Below, in pieces: positions 29,896 to 40,673 of a stretch of 64,000 bases of DNA. Numbering within the stretch: the first letter of the stretch is position 1; every line of letters starts with the position of its first letter. The notes under the pieces were generated by a model, which did not search any database, was not told the origin of the DNA, and was given only the letters and a program-made list of their open reading frames with translations. The position numbers and the translations under genes are program-made. Location: contig OX637339.1 of NCBI GenBank assembly GCA_951799405.1, forward strand, positions 2,294,001 through 2,358,000, given 5' to 3'. The DNA comes from Agapetus fuscipes. Taxonomy: Eukaryota > Arthropoda > Insecta > Trichoptera > Glossosomatidae.

Positions 29896-30095
29896 TCGCC
29901 ACCTTAAAGGTAAAACTAAATAAGTGCTGATTCACTGATTTGAGAAATCGTGGATTAAATATTTTATCGGGTGTAACTTCTCATAGTAAGTGAACTAATT
30001 ATAGGAAATGCCCATGACACACTCCTTAACAACAGATTTTTCACGCTTTCTTAGTGTAGAAAATAGAAAAAATATGCATTTATCTGAGAAACCCA
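29896..30095 (+). repeat. Unclassified repeat, pairs with 476-682
   Basis: Matches the reverse complement of 476-682 across about 200 bp. A small hairpin AAGGCC...GGCCTT lies just before it (29864-29896). Confidence 0.55.
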
Positions 30096-30097
30096 TG

Positions 30098-30375
30098 TTT
30101 TTTTTTTTAAAGGAATCCTGTGCGGGAGGCTCCCCAATTCTTGAAAGTCTTGGGGGTCTATGTCACCCTGGAAGGGTGCCGCAGAGGTGTTGCTTGTGTT
30201 GTTGCTTCTGTCGTTAGGCGCTGCAAGGAAGTGGCGATTGATGTTGGTTTTGCATAAATTCGGATTAAATTGGGAAGGGAACACTGATACTGGTAGATCA
30301 TACCATAAACGAGCAGTTTGGCAACGGAATGCGTCATAAAAACGCCAAGTTCTCATAGTTTTGAGATCAACTGCA
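30098..30375 (-). pseudogene. CR1/jockey-type LINE C-terminus and 3' UTR
   Basis: The minus frame encodes CQTARLWYDLPVSVFPSQFN then CKTNINRHFLAAPNDRSNNT, a C-terminal 'W.DLP..VFP..FN...K.NINRH' end of a CR1/jockey-type LINE, continuing into a GSLPHRIPLK end and a run of T. Related copies: 11103-11440 and, as UTR only, 30405-30497. Confidence 0.65.
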
Positions 30376-30404
30376 AATGGATGCTAGTTTCACATGTCAC
30401 TTAT

Positions 30405-30497
30405 CTAGTTTTTTTTTTTTAAGAAATCCTGTGCGGGAGACTCCCTAGATTCTAAAGACTCTAGGGGTCTATGACACTTGTTGTAGTGCCGCAGAGG
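30405..30497 (-). repeat. LINE 3' UTR fragment
   Basis: AAGAAATCCTGTGCGGGAGA and following bases repeat the 3' UTR of the preceding LINE fragment, with an adjacent T run (poly-A on the minus strand). Confidence 0.55.
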
Positions 30498-30852
30498 TGT
30501 ACGAGCTTGGTCGTCGCTACAAAGCGCCAATACTCAAGCAAGACCCAGTTGCTGTAAGGCTGGATGGACCTTTGATGACCGGTCATTGGTAAAGGTTTAT
30601 GAATTTTTCAGCCCAGCGAAGAGCACATTCGAAATATAAATGGTATGTTTTTGTGCTCCGCCGGGATCCGAATCCACAACCTTCCATTTACGAGTCCGAA
30701 GTGTTGCCACTGCGGACTACGGACGGGTCCAAGATGCCAACGACACGCGGTGTACCTGAGCGGTTACCCATCCAAGCACTGACCACGCCCAATGTTGCTT
30801 AACTTCGGTGATCTATGGGAACCGGTGCTTTCAACATGGTAACGTCGTTGAC
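30498..30852 (-). mobile_element. S1 SINE with 5S-like head
   Basis: Reading the minus strand: GTCAACGAC, then a 5S-like block (GATCACCGAAGTTAAGCAAC, GGATGGGTAACCGCTCAGGT, CCGCGTGTCGTTGGC), the tRNA-like unit and body to GGCGCTTTGTAGCGACGACC. The LINE-like tail is missing. Confidence 0.8.
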
Positions 30853-31197
30853 AGTTTTACCTTTAAGGTATCGATATATTAAAGAAGAGAATCATAACGC
30901 CACATTTTCACGCTTTGCCGTCTACCTTCCCCTTTATGGGGTGCACCTTTTAAGGCTGTAGTGTGTTGCAATTAATTTTAACGACGGTATTTTGTTGCAG
31001 CAACAACGCAGTACATTTGTTGTTATCTTTATGCCGCTCTCGATGCAGCCGGGTTGATAGGGGAAGCGTCCAATTATGTTTTATGTCCATCCCGGCACGC
31101 CTCTTCTTGCAAAAGCTCTCTTTTCTCCATATTGGATCTGACAGAACGGACACTTAACTAAAACCCTTCTTATTTTTCTTTCTAAGTACATTCCTGG

Positions 31198-31755
31198 ACC
31201 GATCCACAGTCTAAAGATAACGCTTCGGACTTGTATATGGAAGGTCAGGGGTTCGAATCTCGATGGAGCACGAAAATATACCATTTATATTTTCAAATAT
31301 GCTCTTCTCTGGGTTGTAAAATTTATATACGTACCTATACTTACTTAAATTTACATACCGGTCACCAAAGGTCGATCAAGCCCTTCAGTAAGTGGGTCTT
31401 GCTTGAGAATTGGCGCTTTCTATAGCCACGACCAAGCTCGCAGAGAGCTCTTGAGGTGTGTTAGGCTTAAGTTAGAATTACGGTCGTTTGACATTTTGAC
31501 AATTATATTAATTTTTAAAACTGAACAATTTCAAAACTTAATTTAAATCGGATACTCAGTCGCCGTACAGAGAGGATGTTCTCCTGAAGACGTCGGCTAC
31601 GTCGCTGACGAAACGTCGAAAATTATGTAAGTTCTCTCTAAACGGTTCGTTAAATATCCGATTTAAATTAAGTTTTGAAATTGTTCACTCTTGAGGTGTG
31701 ATTCGCACAAAAACAGCGCTCATCAAATACATCATCCTTATATTATTATTATTTT
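31198..31755 (+). mobile_element. S1 SINE split by palindromic insertion P2
   Basis: tRNA-like unit and body at 31198-31461, tail at 31687-31755 (TTCGCACAAAAACAGCGCTC then ATT repeats). CTCTTGAGGTGTG occurs on both sides of the gap, so the original S1 can be reconstructed directly. Confidence 0.85.
31462..31686. mobile_element. Palindromic insertion P2 with hammerhead-like core
   Basis: A 225-bp insert with a 13-bp target duplication CTCTTGAGGTGTG. Its last 33 bp are a perfect inverse of an internal stretch (TGAACAATTTCAAAACTTAA onward). The spacer carries CTGAAGA at 31584-31590 and GAAAC at 31610-31614, enclosing a short GTC/GAC stem. No coding. Confidence 0.8.
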
Positions 31756-31759
31756 TCTT

Positions 31760-32559
31760 GAACTTCTTCAATCTTCTCATTGTTTTTCAAATCGACTGCT
31801 GTGGTTACCTTATTTGAATATATATTTCAATGTTTATTGGAGGGAGTTGGCAACATGTCACAACATCTACCAGACGGGTTGGTGACTACATGTTGGTCAC
31901 CTGGGACTATTTTATTTCATCCCTACCCTCCGAGCAAGCCTGGCGAGCATTCACCTATACGCCGTTTATGGAACTCGCTGTCTACTGGTTACAGGTTCCT
32001 CTCCTCTTTACCTGTAGAAATAAATCGATTCCACGTGTCATCATAAAACACACTGGGTTTTGCTTTATATGTTTGTGGAAAAAAATCCTTGTATTTTCAG
32101 CAATCTTATCGAAATTTAATGTTTCCTGGGTGAGAAGCCTTTACTTATTTAGCGATAGCATCAGTAGATAGCCAGCAAGAAAACATGGCGGCCTGTGAAC
32201 AGCTGATCACGCAGTCCACACAATGTTTATGGAGGATATTTGACTGCCCAATCAACTGTTCGCGCGCCTAAATAGATAAGTGGAGACTGCAGAGGCCGGG
32301 CATGATATTTCGTCAAAGTCAAATTTCAACCACCTTAAAATCTTGAATTTTAGCTCAACAAAGAATATCGTGATTTGTAAAATATTTTTGTATGATGCTC
32401 ATAAAAATTTATGTTGTGTTTTCGCCACTCCAGGCGCGCACCGATGGTATCAAGAGTTGTTTTCTTGGAGTAAACCATAAAAGAAAAAACGCCCCAACCA
32501 AACATGGATCAAGTGTGTAAAATACGTTTCACCATATCATCTCTTTCATAAACCTACTT
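31760..32559. other. Unassigned interval
   Basis: About 800 bp of moderately AT-rich DNA. Overlapping frames of up to 113 codons show no motif I recognise; no repeat identified. Confidence 0.35.
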
Positions 32560-32634
32560 TGAATGAAATAAAGGAAATATGTAAGGATCGAAAAAAAAAT
32601 CGGTTGATCTGTAATGTTGGCGGCTAAGATTAAC
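32560..32634 (+). repeat. RTE-like LINE 3' fragment (subfamily b)
   Basis: Contains AAGGAAATATGTAAGGATCG and GTTGATCTGTAATGTTGGCG, as in other subfamily-b ends. Confidence 0.6.
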
Positions 32635-32863
32635 GGGGCTATTCTTAGACATTTTAGTCGTTAGTTGAATCCACGCTTTGACAAACTAATGATGCATTTG
32701 TATTAAGACCTGTCAATCCAAAATGGCCGCAAGTGAACAGCTGATTTGTTTTCATACAAATATTACAAAATTCGGTAGGTAAGAATGACCGTGGTGATGA
32801 AATTTTCAGATCGGGCACCATTTGTTTGTCAAAGCGTGGGCTCAACCGACGACTAAAATGTCT
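32635..32863. mobile_element. MITE (TTAGACATTTTAGTCG family)
   Basis: Begins GGGGCTATTCTTAGACATTT and ends with the inverse GGCTCAACCGACGACTAAAA TGTCT; about 229 bp, no coding. The right end is clipped relative to the copy at 17206-17600. Confidence 0.8.
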
Positions 32864-32969
32864 GTAAGGCTTTAATTTTTTTTAAATATCTTTTTCTAGA
32901 TATTTTAATTTTATTAGTTTACTTAGTGTTTGTTTTACATATAAGTACTTTAATGTAATTAATTATTTG

Positions 32970-33232
32970 TGTTCCTTGACTTATATGTAGGTATGAGGCT
33001 GACCACCCATACCGTAAAAAAATGTTCACTTTGTCAATACCATCCCTGTTTCAGGGAAGATCGGCAAGAGTTATTTTGTTCATTTGAGGTTTGGTTTTTA
33101 TGGTGTAAGTACCTACACTTGCAGCATTTCTAAGCGCGAATTTACACGTTTCTGTTTATGAGCGTGCATTTAATGTTAATTTTAAATTTTAATATATATT
33201 TTTGATTTACATAGATTATAGATTATAGGATA
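32970..33232 (+). mobile_element. R1 retroposon
   Basis: Full length from TTCCTTGACTTATATGTAGG to an ATAGATTATAGATTATAGG tail. Confidence 0.75.
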
Positions 33233-33265
33233 CTCAACGTGATGTGGCAATACTTTTAAGAATCA

Positions 33266-33322
33266 AACTCTAGACTTCTCGCTCTAGACGCAAGCACTCT
33301 TCCAACTAAGCTACCGACCGTT
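33266..33322 (-). repeat. S2 SINE head fragment
   Basis: The reverse complement reads CGGTCGGTAGCTTAGTTGGA, AGAGTGCTTGCG, the S2 tRNA-like head only. Confidence 0.55.
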
Positions 33323-33477
33323 TGTTTGATTAAACATAAATATTATTTTATAAATTTTAAAATCTTTAACCTCTGGCATGACCTCTGCCTTTGTGAAAGG
33401 CTTATGAATACTATATTTGGGATTTCTAATTAACTCTTCAGTACTTCGAGTATAAAAGATTACGTTCACTCCCCTCG

Positions 33478-33577
33478 ATCAAGTAAATGTAAAAAAAAAT
33501 GTATGGAAACTAAATCACCCACTAAGAGTGCCGTTATTGTTTCCATACAATTTTCTGTTTACGTAATCGAGGGGAGT
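33478..33577. mobile_element. 100-bp MITE (ACTCCCCTCGAT family)
   Basis: ACTCCCCTCGATCAAGTAAA... is inverted as ...GTTTACGTAATCGAGGGGAGT; nearly the whole element is stem. A relative lies at 40674-40772. Confidence 0.7.
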
Positions 33578-33779
33578 TAAAGCTTTGCTTTATACTAGAG
33601 GTACAGTTCACGGGAAAACCTCACTCTGACGAAATTCAAAAGCTAAATAAATATTCATGAAAAGTTAATGGAAAAAAAAACATTTTACGCTATTGTTATG
33701 TTCTGCCCATACTTCGACGGAAAAACGCACTGAAATTTTCAGGTTTCATCAGTACTGGAAGATAAAAAGTTTTTTTTTT

Positions 33780-34670
33780 ATAGTGATGAATAAGATATAG
33801 AAATGGCGGTTGATCTGTAATGTTGGCGGCTAGGACTGGGTTTATTAAATTAGAATTTTGTATGCTGTATTTGTTTTAATGTGTATACATATTATTTATT
33901 TATTTATTTCAGATTATTATTTGTTCCTTGACTTATAGGTTGGTATGCGGCTGACCACCCATACTGTAAAAAATTGTTCACTTTGCCAATGTCACCCCTG
34001 TTTCAGGGAAGGACGGCAAGAGTTGCAGAGCTTATGTTCATTTGAGATTGGATATTTATATTGTAGGTCCACATGCGGTATGTGTTAGCGCGAAATTATA
34101 CATGTCTGCTTGTGGGAATGCATTTAATATAAATCTAAAATGATATATATCTTTGCAGCTTAGATTAGATTAGATTATTTGTGATTTAAAAATGTAACTT
34201 GTTGTATATGTTCCTTTTAAAGGTTGGTATGCGGCTGACCACCCATGCTGTACAAAATGGTTCACTTTGCCAATGTCACCTCTGTTTCAGGGAAGGTCGA
34301 CAAAAGTTGCAGGGCTTAGTATATGTTGATTTTAGGTTTGTTTTTTGAATTGCAAGTACACATGCAGCATTTGTTACTGAGAACTTACACGTGTCTGTTT
34401 GTGAGCATGCATTTAATTTGAATTTAAAATGCGTAGTGTAGTTGCGTTGCGGTTGCTAAAGTCATACACGTGTAAAGTTGAAATCGGTTCACTCTTGCTA
34501 ATGCCACCCCTGTTTCAAGGCCGCAAAAGTTGCAGGGCTTATGTTCATATGTATATGGTTTGGGTTTTCTGTTATAAGTACATATGAGGCATTTGTAAAC
34601 GAGAACTTACACATATCTGGTTGTAGGGTTGCATTAAATATTAATCGTACACGTCAATAAGTCTAAATTT
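33780..34670 (+). repeat. LINE 3' end followed by three R1 copies
   Basis: 33780-33920 is a subfamily-b LINE 3' end (GATCTGTAATGTTGGCGGCT). R1 copies follow at 33922-34178 (full length, (GATTA)n tail), 34209-34440 and 34484-34670 (5'-truncated, diverged). Confidence 0.7.
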
Positions 34671-34714
34671 AGTTCGAGATTTTAAATTATAAAAGCAGCA
34701 GTTGAAGATTGTAA

Positions 34715-35001
34715 TGGGGCTTCCACACGCTTGCCAACCCATCTCAAGTCAAGCGCACAGTGTGTCGTCTAGAACATGCTAGCTGGACAAAATTTTGTCT
34801 GATGGACTCATTTTGTCCAGCTAGCATGTTCTAGACGACACTCTGTGCGCTCGGCTACAAGGCAAGCGCACAGTGTGTCGTCTAGAACATGCTAGCTGGA
34901 CAAAATTAGTCCATTAGACAAATTTTTGTCCAGCTAGCATGTTCTATACGACACACTGTGCGCTTGACTTGTGAATGGTTGGCAAGCGTGTGGACGCCCC
35001 A
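34715..35001. mobile_element. Harbinger-like fold-back MITE, TAA target duplication
   Basis: The ends TGGGGCTTCCACACGCTTGC and GCAAGCGTGTGGACGCCCCA are inverted with one mismatch and flanked by TAA on both sides. Inside, the block TAGAACATGCTAGCTGGACA occurs four times as two inverted pairs, so the element folds into a nested cruciform. No coding. Confidence 0.85.
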
Positions 35002-35020
35002 TAAAGTAAATGACATTTAT

Positions 35021-35099
35021 TTTGTGCTCCGCCACAAATTGAACCCAGACCCTTCCTGTTATCTTCCTGAAGCGTTAACCACTGGACTATGGACCGGTC
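35021..35099 (-). repeat. S1 SINE tRNA-like unit only
   Basis: Reverse complement: GACCGGTCCATAGTCCAGTG, a degraded B box and GCGGAGCACAAAA. Isolated head fragment. Confidence 0.65.
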
Positions 35100-35326
35100 T
35101 ATAATCCGAAATCACTTTAAAAAAAAAACCATTACAATTTATACTGTTTTTTTTCCTATATTGATTTAAAAATGAATAAAACCTGTTCGTTTATTTAACA
35201 AACCTCATTAAACATGGGCACTTCCTGTATACACTTTTAATTACTAGACCATAAAATAAAATTGTGGTTCTCACGACTTATCTTGTTATTTCTATATCGC
35301 TTAGATTCATATATATCGACTTCCTT

Positions 35327-35563
35327 GACCGGTCCGTAGTCCATTGGTAACACTTTGGACTCGTAAATGGAAGGTTGTGGGCTCGAATCCCGGCGGAGCA
35401 CAAAAAAATACAATTTATATTTTCAAATTTGCTCTTCGCTGGGTTGAGAAATTCATAAACCTTTACCAATGACCGGTCACCAAAGGTCCATCCAGCCCTA
35501 CAGCAACTGGGTCTTGCCTGAGAATTGGCGCTTTGTAGCGACGACGACCAAGCTCGTAAAAAG
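35327..35563 (+). mobile_element. S1 SINE joined to S2
   Basis: S1 tRNA-like unit and body (GGCTCGAATCCCGGCGGAGC to GACGACCAAGCTCGTAAAAA) ends abruptly at the S2 head; the junction suggests S2 inserted in, or recombined with, S1. Confidence 0.75.
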
Positions 35564-35815
35564 CTCAATAGCTCAATTGGTAGAATGCTTGCATTCCATG
35601 CAGAGAGCAAGGGTTCGATCTCAAGGCTTACTCAGCCTTCACAAGAAATGAAAACCAGCCCCCCCGGGAGCTGGGAAACCCCCACTTCAACTGAAAGTGG
35701 TTGGTGTGAGGCCGGCCCCTTTACCCTTAAAAATAAATAGTTCCCGAATCACCACATGCAACCCCTTCGGGCAAGGAGTTACACTATATGTGTAGCTTAG
35801 TTGCGTTACGTTACT
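35564..35815 (+). mobile_element. S2 SINE
   Basis: Head GCTCAATAGCTCAATTGGTA with B box GGGTTCGATCTC, middle AACCCCCACTTCAACTGAAA, 3' end AAGGAGTTACACTATATGTG then TAGTTGCGTTACGTTAC. The GATTTCCCGTTTCGGTG part of the body is missing. Confidence 0.75.
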
Positions 35816-35829
35816 TATATTTTCAAATA

Positions 35830-35905
35830 AAAAAGTGGAGACGCATATGCGGAGGTACCGGCCACCCCTAGTGGAACGCCGGTAAGATACAGTGCAGTAC
35901 TAGAT
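35830..35905 (+). repeat. RTE-like LINE terminal fragment
   Basis: GTGGAGACGCATATGCGGAG and ACCGGCCACCCCTAGTGGAA match the last codons and stop of the RTE-like family. Confidence 0.6.
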
Positions 35906-36241
35906 GGACCTTCTGTCAAATCATTCCGTTGAGTTTTTTTTCTGGATTTTTTTATTGTTTAATTTTTTTTTTGCTCTTGAATATCGAAACTTCAAACTCC
36001 TTTGTGTCTGGAGTTGGGTGTGACCTCTAAATTGCGCTGACCTTGGAACTATGATTTGGACCCCATCCTATCACTCGTCAGCTTTTAACTTTGCCCTATC
36101 ACCACATCTAAATAGTCTCTTTTCAAAACGGTCACTTGTTACTTGATAGCGTTAGTTATACTTTTCAGGTTCATAATTTCGGACATATAAAAAAAAACCA
36201 CTGTAGATTTATTTTATTACTTTTACATTTATTCTTCAACT

Positions 36242-36790
36242 TATGTTACTTGACTTATACGTTGGTATGAGGCTGATCCCTTTTACTATAATAAATGTTT
36301 TACTTTACCAATGCCACCCCTGTTTCAGTCAAAGTCGATAAAAGTAAGGCTTTTGTTCATTTGAGGTTCAAATTTAAAATTTGTAAATTCACGTTTCTTC
36401 CCTTGACTTATAGGTTGGTATGAGGCTGATCCGTCATACTGTAAAAATGCTTCACTTTGCCAATATCATCCGTATTTTATGGAAGGTCGTCAAAAGTTGT
36501 AAGGCTTCTGTTCATTTGAGTTTGGGATTCATCTTCTAAAATCAGGTGAAAACACCCGCAAGTCGAGTATCTAAATTTAAATCTTAAGATTGGTTCACTT
36601 TTGCCAATAACACCTCTGTTTCAGGGAAGGTCGGCAGAAGTTGCAAGGCTTCTGTTCATTTGAATTTTTATTTTTAAATGCGCATGCAGCGTTTGTAACC
36701 GCGAACTTACATGTTCCTGCTTGTGGGCATGCATTAAATATGAGCCTTAAATGTAAGTATATCTTTGTAACATAGATTATAGTTTATTAG
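36242..36790 (+). repeat. Three consecutive R1 copies
   Basis: Diverged copies at 36242-36395, 36396-36560 and 36590-36790; the first two begin at the R1 head (CTTGACTTATA.GTTGGTAT), the third begins internally and reaches the tail. Confidence 0.65.
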
Positions 36791-37289
36791 GGTCAGCCTC
36801 ACACCAACCTTTTGTGTCATGGAATACAAAACAATCAAATAAAAGAAAATACAAAATTGTTTTTTTTTTTTAATCTGTTTGGTGTATTTCCCATGGTGAT
36901 AAAAAAAGGGTAGACAGGTCGTCCCACCTGCGGGATTTGGATCGTCCTGAAGCTTAACTTTTGCCTCCTTTTACTGAAAAGGGGTGGCATCGGATACTCG
37001 GCGAGGATTGGCATTCCAGGCACACACCAGTCAAAGAAAAACTTGTAGAAATGTAATTTCGTGAATTTTTTCACAAAGCTTACATTTTTTTGACATTATG
37101 ATATAAGTACCTACTAAACTGGAACCAAAATAGAATCTACAATTTTTTTTGGCGGGCATGCGTACCACATTTCTGTAAGACTGCAGTGCTTAGCAACAAA
37201 AAACGAAATGATTGTTTGCATTTTCCTCCAGCAACCCAACCGTGTGACTTCACAATTTTGTTGTGTTTGTAATAATATTAGAAGGATTT
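36791..37289. other. Unassigned interval
   Basis: AT-rich; an S2/R1-like TCAGCCTCACACCAACCTTT remnant at its start. A 79-codon minus-strand frame has no recognisable motif. Confidence 0.35.
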
Positions 37290-37479
37290 ATCAATGTCAC
37301 CCCTGTTACAGGGAAGGACGGCAAGAGTTGCAGGGTGTATGTCCATTTGAGATTTGGTTCTTGTGTTGTAGGCTCACATGAAGCATGTGCAAGCGCAAAC
37401 TTGTACATGTCTGGTTGTGAGAATACATGTAATGTGAATCTCCAATGTAACATATCTTTACAACTTAGATTAGATTATA
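37290..37479 (+). repeat. R1 copy, 5'-truncated
   Basis: Starts at the TCAATGTCACCCCTGTTACA block and ends ACAACTTAGATTAGATTATA. Abuts S1. Confidence 0.7.
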
Positions 37480-37481
37480 GG

Positions 37482-37708
37482 TTCAGCGCTGTTTTTGTGT
37501 GAATCACACCGCAAGAGCCCTTTGCGAGCTGAGTCGACGCTATAGAAATCGACAATTCTCAAGCAAAACCCAATTTTTTGTAAGTCTGGATGGACCTATG
37601 GCAATTGGTATTTGGTGAAAATATAAATGGTATATTTTTGTGCTCCGCCGGGATTCGAACTCACAACCTTCCATTTACGAGTCTGAAACGTTGCCACTAG
37701 ACTGCGTA
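37482..37708 (-). mobile_element. S1 SINE with internal deletion
   Basis: Tail block GCGCTGTTTTTGTGTGAATC at the left, tRNA-like unit (CCGCCGGGATTCGAACTCAC) at the right. About 50 bp of the body are missing. Confidence 0.75.
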
Positions 37709-37915
37709 GTGGTGGTATTAGTATCGTTTCCATTTTACATGATAAAATACTTGTGTATACGTAAGTACGTTTGGTTTGTTTTTTTTTCGTATTTCAAATG
37801 AAATTTTAACATTACCCAAATGTATTTTTCTATCAACGCTGAAACGATATCTGCCTTAGATTAACGCTAACCAAAACGGTTAGTAAGTTGTCTGAGTGTA
37901 GACGGCTCACCCCCC

Positions 37916-38777
37916 CAGTTCTTGTTTGCCGTATACACCAATTTTGTCAAATATGACCTTTTAATGCAGTTGTCTTAAGAATCAAATTCTACACAATCTG
38001 AACTAAGAAAAATACGTATTTGTCTTGAAATGTGCGAGCTATTCAACATTTTCACATACGGCATTCTGTGTTCGAAATTTTATTTCAGTTCTTGAGTGCC
38101 GTATAGCCAGCGAACGCTGGAGGCGCATGCGTGACTGTCACGTGACTGCATAATCTGCCAATCACAGACGCGCGTGGGCATGACGTCACACCGACACATT
38201 GTTGTATGTTATATGTATTTTACAAAAAGATTGTCGCGAGCGTCCGGTCAAAGTCCAATATTTTGCCGTATATCCACTTTACGTAATTTTCGTTGCGCAT
38301 CTTTGGCGTATATCTATATTTTAAAACGCTTTTTTTTAGTATTAAACGTAAAATTATAATGATTTGTATGGATTATTATAATGCCAGACCTGCAGTCTAA
38401 ATCTAAATCTAAATCTAAGCTGCAAAGATATGCATCATTTGAAATTCATATTAAATGCATTCCCACAAGCAGACATGCATAATTTCTCGCTTACACATGT
38501 CGCATGTGGACCTACAATATAAATAAACCCAACTCTCAAATGAACATAAGCTCTGCAAGTTTTGCCGACCTTCCCTGAAGCAGGGGTGACATTGGCAAAG
38601 TGAACCATTTTTTACAGTATGGGTGGTCAGCCGCATACCAACCTATCAGTCAAGGAATTACTTTCGATAAAATAGGTAATTGAATTCCGAGTTGGTCAAT
38701 TACAATAATAAAACACAAAAACATTGCTCCTGTAAAATTTGCTTAATGGTCTACGTATATACGGCAAACAAGAACTA
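37916..38777. mobile_element. Possible TIR element carrying an R1 copy
   Basis: AGTTCTTGTTTGCCGTATA near 37917 is repeated inverted as TATACGGCAAACAAGAACT near 38759-38777. About 860 bp lie between, of which 260 bp are R1. No transposase recognised; target duplication not identified. A third TTCTTGAGTGCCGTATAG copy lies at 38090. Confidence 0.45.
38396..38656 (-). mobile_element. R1 retroposon
   Basis: Full length with a (CTAAAT)n tail at the left and TATCAGTCAAGGAATTA at the right. Confidence 0.75.
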
Positions 38778-38982
38778 AGGCAGCGAGCTTGCAACTTTTT
38801 ATTGGCGCGCACCTCAAAAGCGCCAGGAGCTACGCCTTAGCCTTAGACTTGTTCGCCTCCGCACAAATTGAGCGCAATGTCATTTCCAGTCTTGTATTTT
38901 TATTGCCCTTTTGATAACTCTTTCTGTCTGCCAGTGGCGTCACTACAATTGCTTTTTTTACCCATGGATTTTTTAAGAATAA

Positions 38983-39611
38983 ATAATAATAATAATATTA
39001 AGATGACTTATTTGGTGAGCGCTGTTTTGTGTGTATCTAACATCAAGAGCCCTCTGCGAGCTTGGTCGTCGCTGTAGAAAGCGCCATTTCTCAAGCAAGA
39101 CCCAGTTGTTGTAAGGCTGGATGGGCCTTTCAGTGACCGGTCTTTGGTAAAGATTTATGATGTTTCAAGTACGGCGTGATCAGATTGAGGAGGTTGTGAA
39201 AGAATGATTATACAAAGTGAGCGTAAAAGAAGAAAATGCATGAAAAAGGTGATGGATATGAATGAATTGAAAGAGGTATGTCAGGATGGGAAAAAATGGA
39301 GGCAACTCTGCAGAGGCTCTGGCCACCCCTAGCGGAATGGCGACAGAGTTACAGTTACAGTCAACCCAGAGCACATTTGGAAATATAAATGTGTATATTT
39401 TTTGTGCTCTGCCGGGATTCGAATCCACAACCTTCCATTTACGAGTCCGAAGTGTTGCCACTGGACTACGGACCGGTCCAAGAAATGCCAAATGCACGCG
39501 GAGTACCTGAGCGGTCACCCATCCAAGTACTATCCGCGCCCAATGTTGCTTAACTTCGGTGATCTGATGAGAACCGGTGCTTTCAACATGGTATCGTCGC
39601 GTCGTTGACAA
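38983..39611 (-). mobile_element. S1 SINE with 5S-like head, split by a LINE fragment
   Basis: Minus-strand order: the longest 5S-like head in the window (39486-39608; GATCACCGAAGTTAAGCAAC, TACTTGGATGGGTGACCGCT), tRNA-like unit (B box GGATTCGAATCCCGGC), then the body resumes beyond a plus-strand LINE fragment, and the tail ends in ATT repeats at 38983. It demonstrates all S1 parts in one locus. Confidence 0.85.
39172..39358 (+). pseudogene. 5'-truncated RTE-like LINE inserted in S1
   Basis: Encodes the terminal SERKRRKCMKKVMDMNELKE-type end and ends GGCGACAGAGTTACAGTTAC. It interrupts the S1 body between TTTATGATGTTTCAA and TCAACCCAG; the shared TCAA may be part of the target duplication. 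Confidence 0.8.
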
Positions 39612-39628
39612 GAAATTAGATATTTACT

Positions 39629-39665
39629 GTCCGGTAGACAGTTCAGTTGTTAGAGTGCTTGCGGA
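39629..39665 (+). repeat. S2 head remnant
   Basis: CCGGTAGACAGTTCAGTTGTTAGAGTGCTTGC resembles the S2 tRNA-like A-box region only. Confidence 0.4.
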
Positions 39666-39804
39666 GACGTGCATCACATACAGGCACATGCGCCTAATAG
39701 GTAGGCAATATAAGTTAAAAAAAAAAAAAACATTTCAGCTTTATATTCAGATTTAAAATTCAAAGAACCATCGTAAGCATTTCAGTGAGAAAATATTTAT
39801 TGTG

Positions 39805-40335
39805 AAATGTATTTCCTTAATTTACAGGTTGTTATGAGGCTGACCACCCACACTGTAAAAAATGGTTCACTTTACCAGTGTCAACCCTGTATGACATTGG
39901 AAAAAGTAAAGCTTCATTACATATGTCAAGGTTGTTGCTTGATAATCTATAGGAGTAGGAGTGGATGTGTCGACGACAAAAAACATGGCGGCGTTTCAAC
40001 AGTTTATCTATTTTATATGAAACAATGATCAGCTGGAAAGGCACAGTCATATTTTATTCCGTCCTATCTTCAAATATATACAGTAAGATCTACCAACGGC
40101 CGTCCAGACATCGACCCCAGTACTCTAATGCTATGCGTGCCTACTAAATACTAACTAATTAGATGGTAGAAGGTTAGAGTTTCAGGGAAGGTAGGCAAAA
40201 GTTGCTGAGTTTATGTTCATTTGATTATTTAGCATTTTAAGCGCGAACTTATGCGTGTCTGTTTGTGGGAATGCATTTGATATAAGTTTTGAATGTTACT
40301 ATATCTTTGCAACTTAGATTATCGATTAAAGATTA
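39805..40335 (+). repeat. R1 copy interrupted by ~270 bp
   Basis: The R1 head (GGTTGTTATGAGGCTGACCA to TTTACCAGTGTCAACCCTGT) lies at 39826-39895; the 3' half (TTTCAGGGAAGGTAGGCAAA to the TTGCAACTTAGATTATCG tail) lies at about 40180-40335. The insert between them is unassigned. Confidence 0.6.
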
Positions 40336-40404
40336 TATAATTACTCATTACCATACAAAAAAAACAATTATTAGTTAAAAATCTTAAACCTGTTTCTGAC
40401 CATG

Positions 40405-40455
40405 CAAAAATAGGTTGGTGAATTGCATTCCAAAATTAAATTCTTTTTTTTTCAA
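40405..40455 (+). repeat. S3 tail fragment
   Basis: GCAAAAATAGGTTGGTGAAT TGCATTCC matches the end of the tRNA-headed repeat at 57711-57930. Confidence 0.5.
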
Positions 40456-40673
40456 ATGCACCCAGTACACTGTTGGCATCCATTGACCTCGCATTTTTAG
40501 CAGTTTGATTTTTTTTCTACAGTCCACAATTAAAAAAAAAAAAAAAAACATGGCAGTACGACACCTCTTACCACCTGAGTACGCCTCTGTCGTCTGCCTG
40601 ACTTTTGTACCGCTCGTCTCATTTTATTGCTCTCTACTCCGAGTACGAACACACCACTTCTTAAACTCCCCTC

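Noticed and set aside
34735..34985. CRISPR-like array of repeated blocks
   Set aside because: The four blocks are two inverted pairs within a transposon with TIRs, not direct repeats with spacers, and the genome is eukaryotic.
37709..38395. Possible host promoter or first exon (CG-rich words, TGACGTCA-like site)
   Set aside because: No splice-bounded coding sequence could be recognised, and the stretch lies within a possible TIR element.
39486..39608. 5S rRNA gene
   Set aside because: The sequence diverges from 5S rRNA at many positions and is always fused to the S1 tRNA-like unit.
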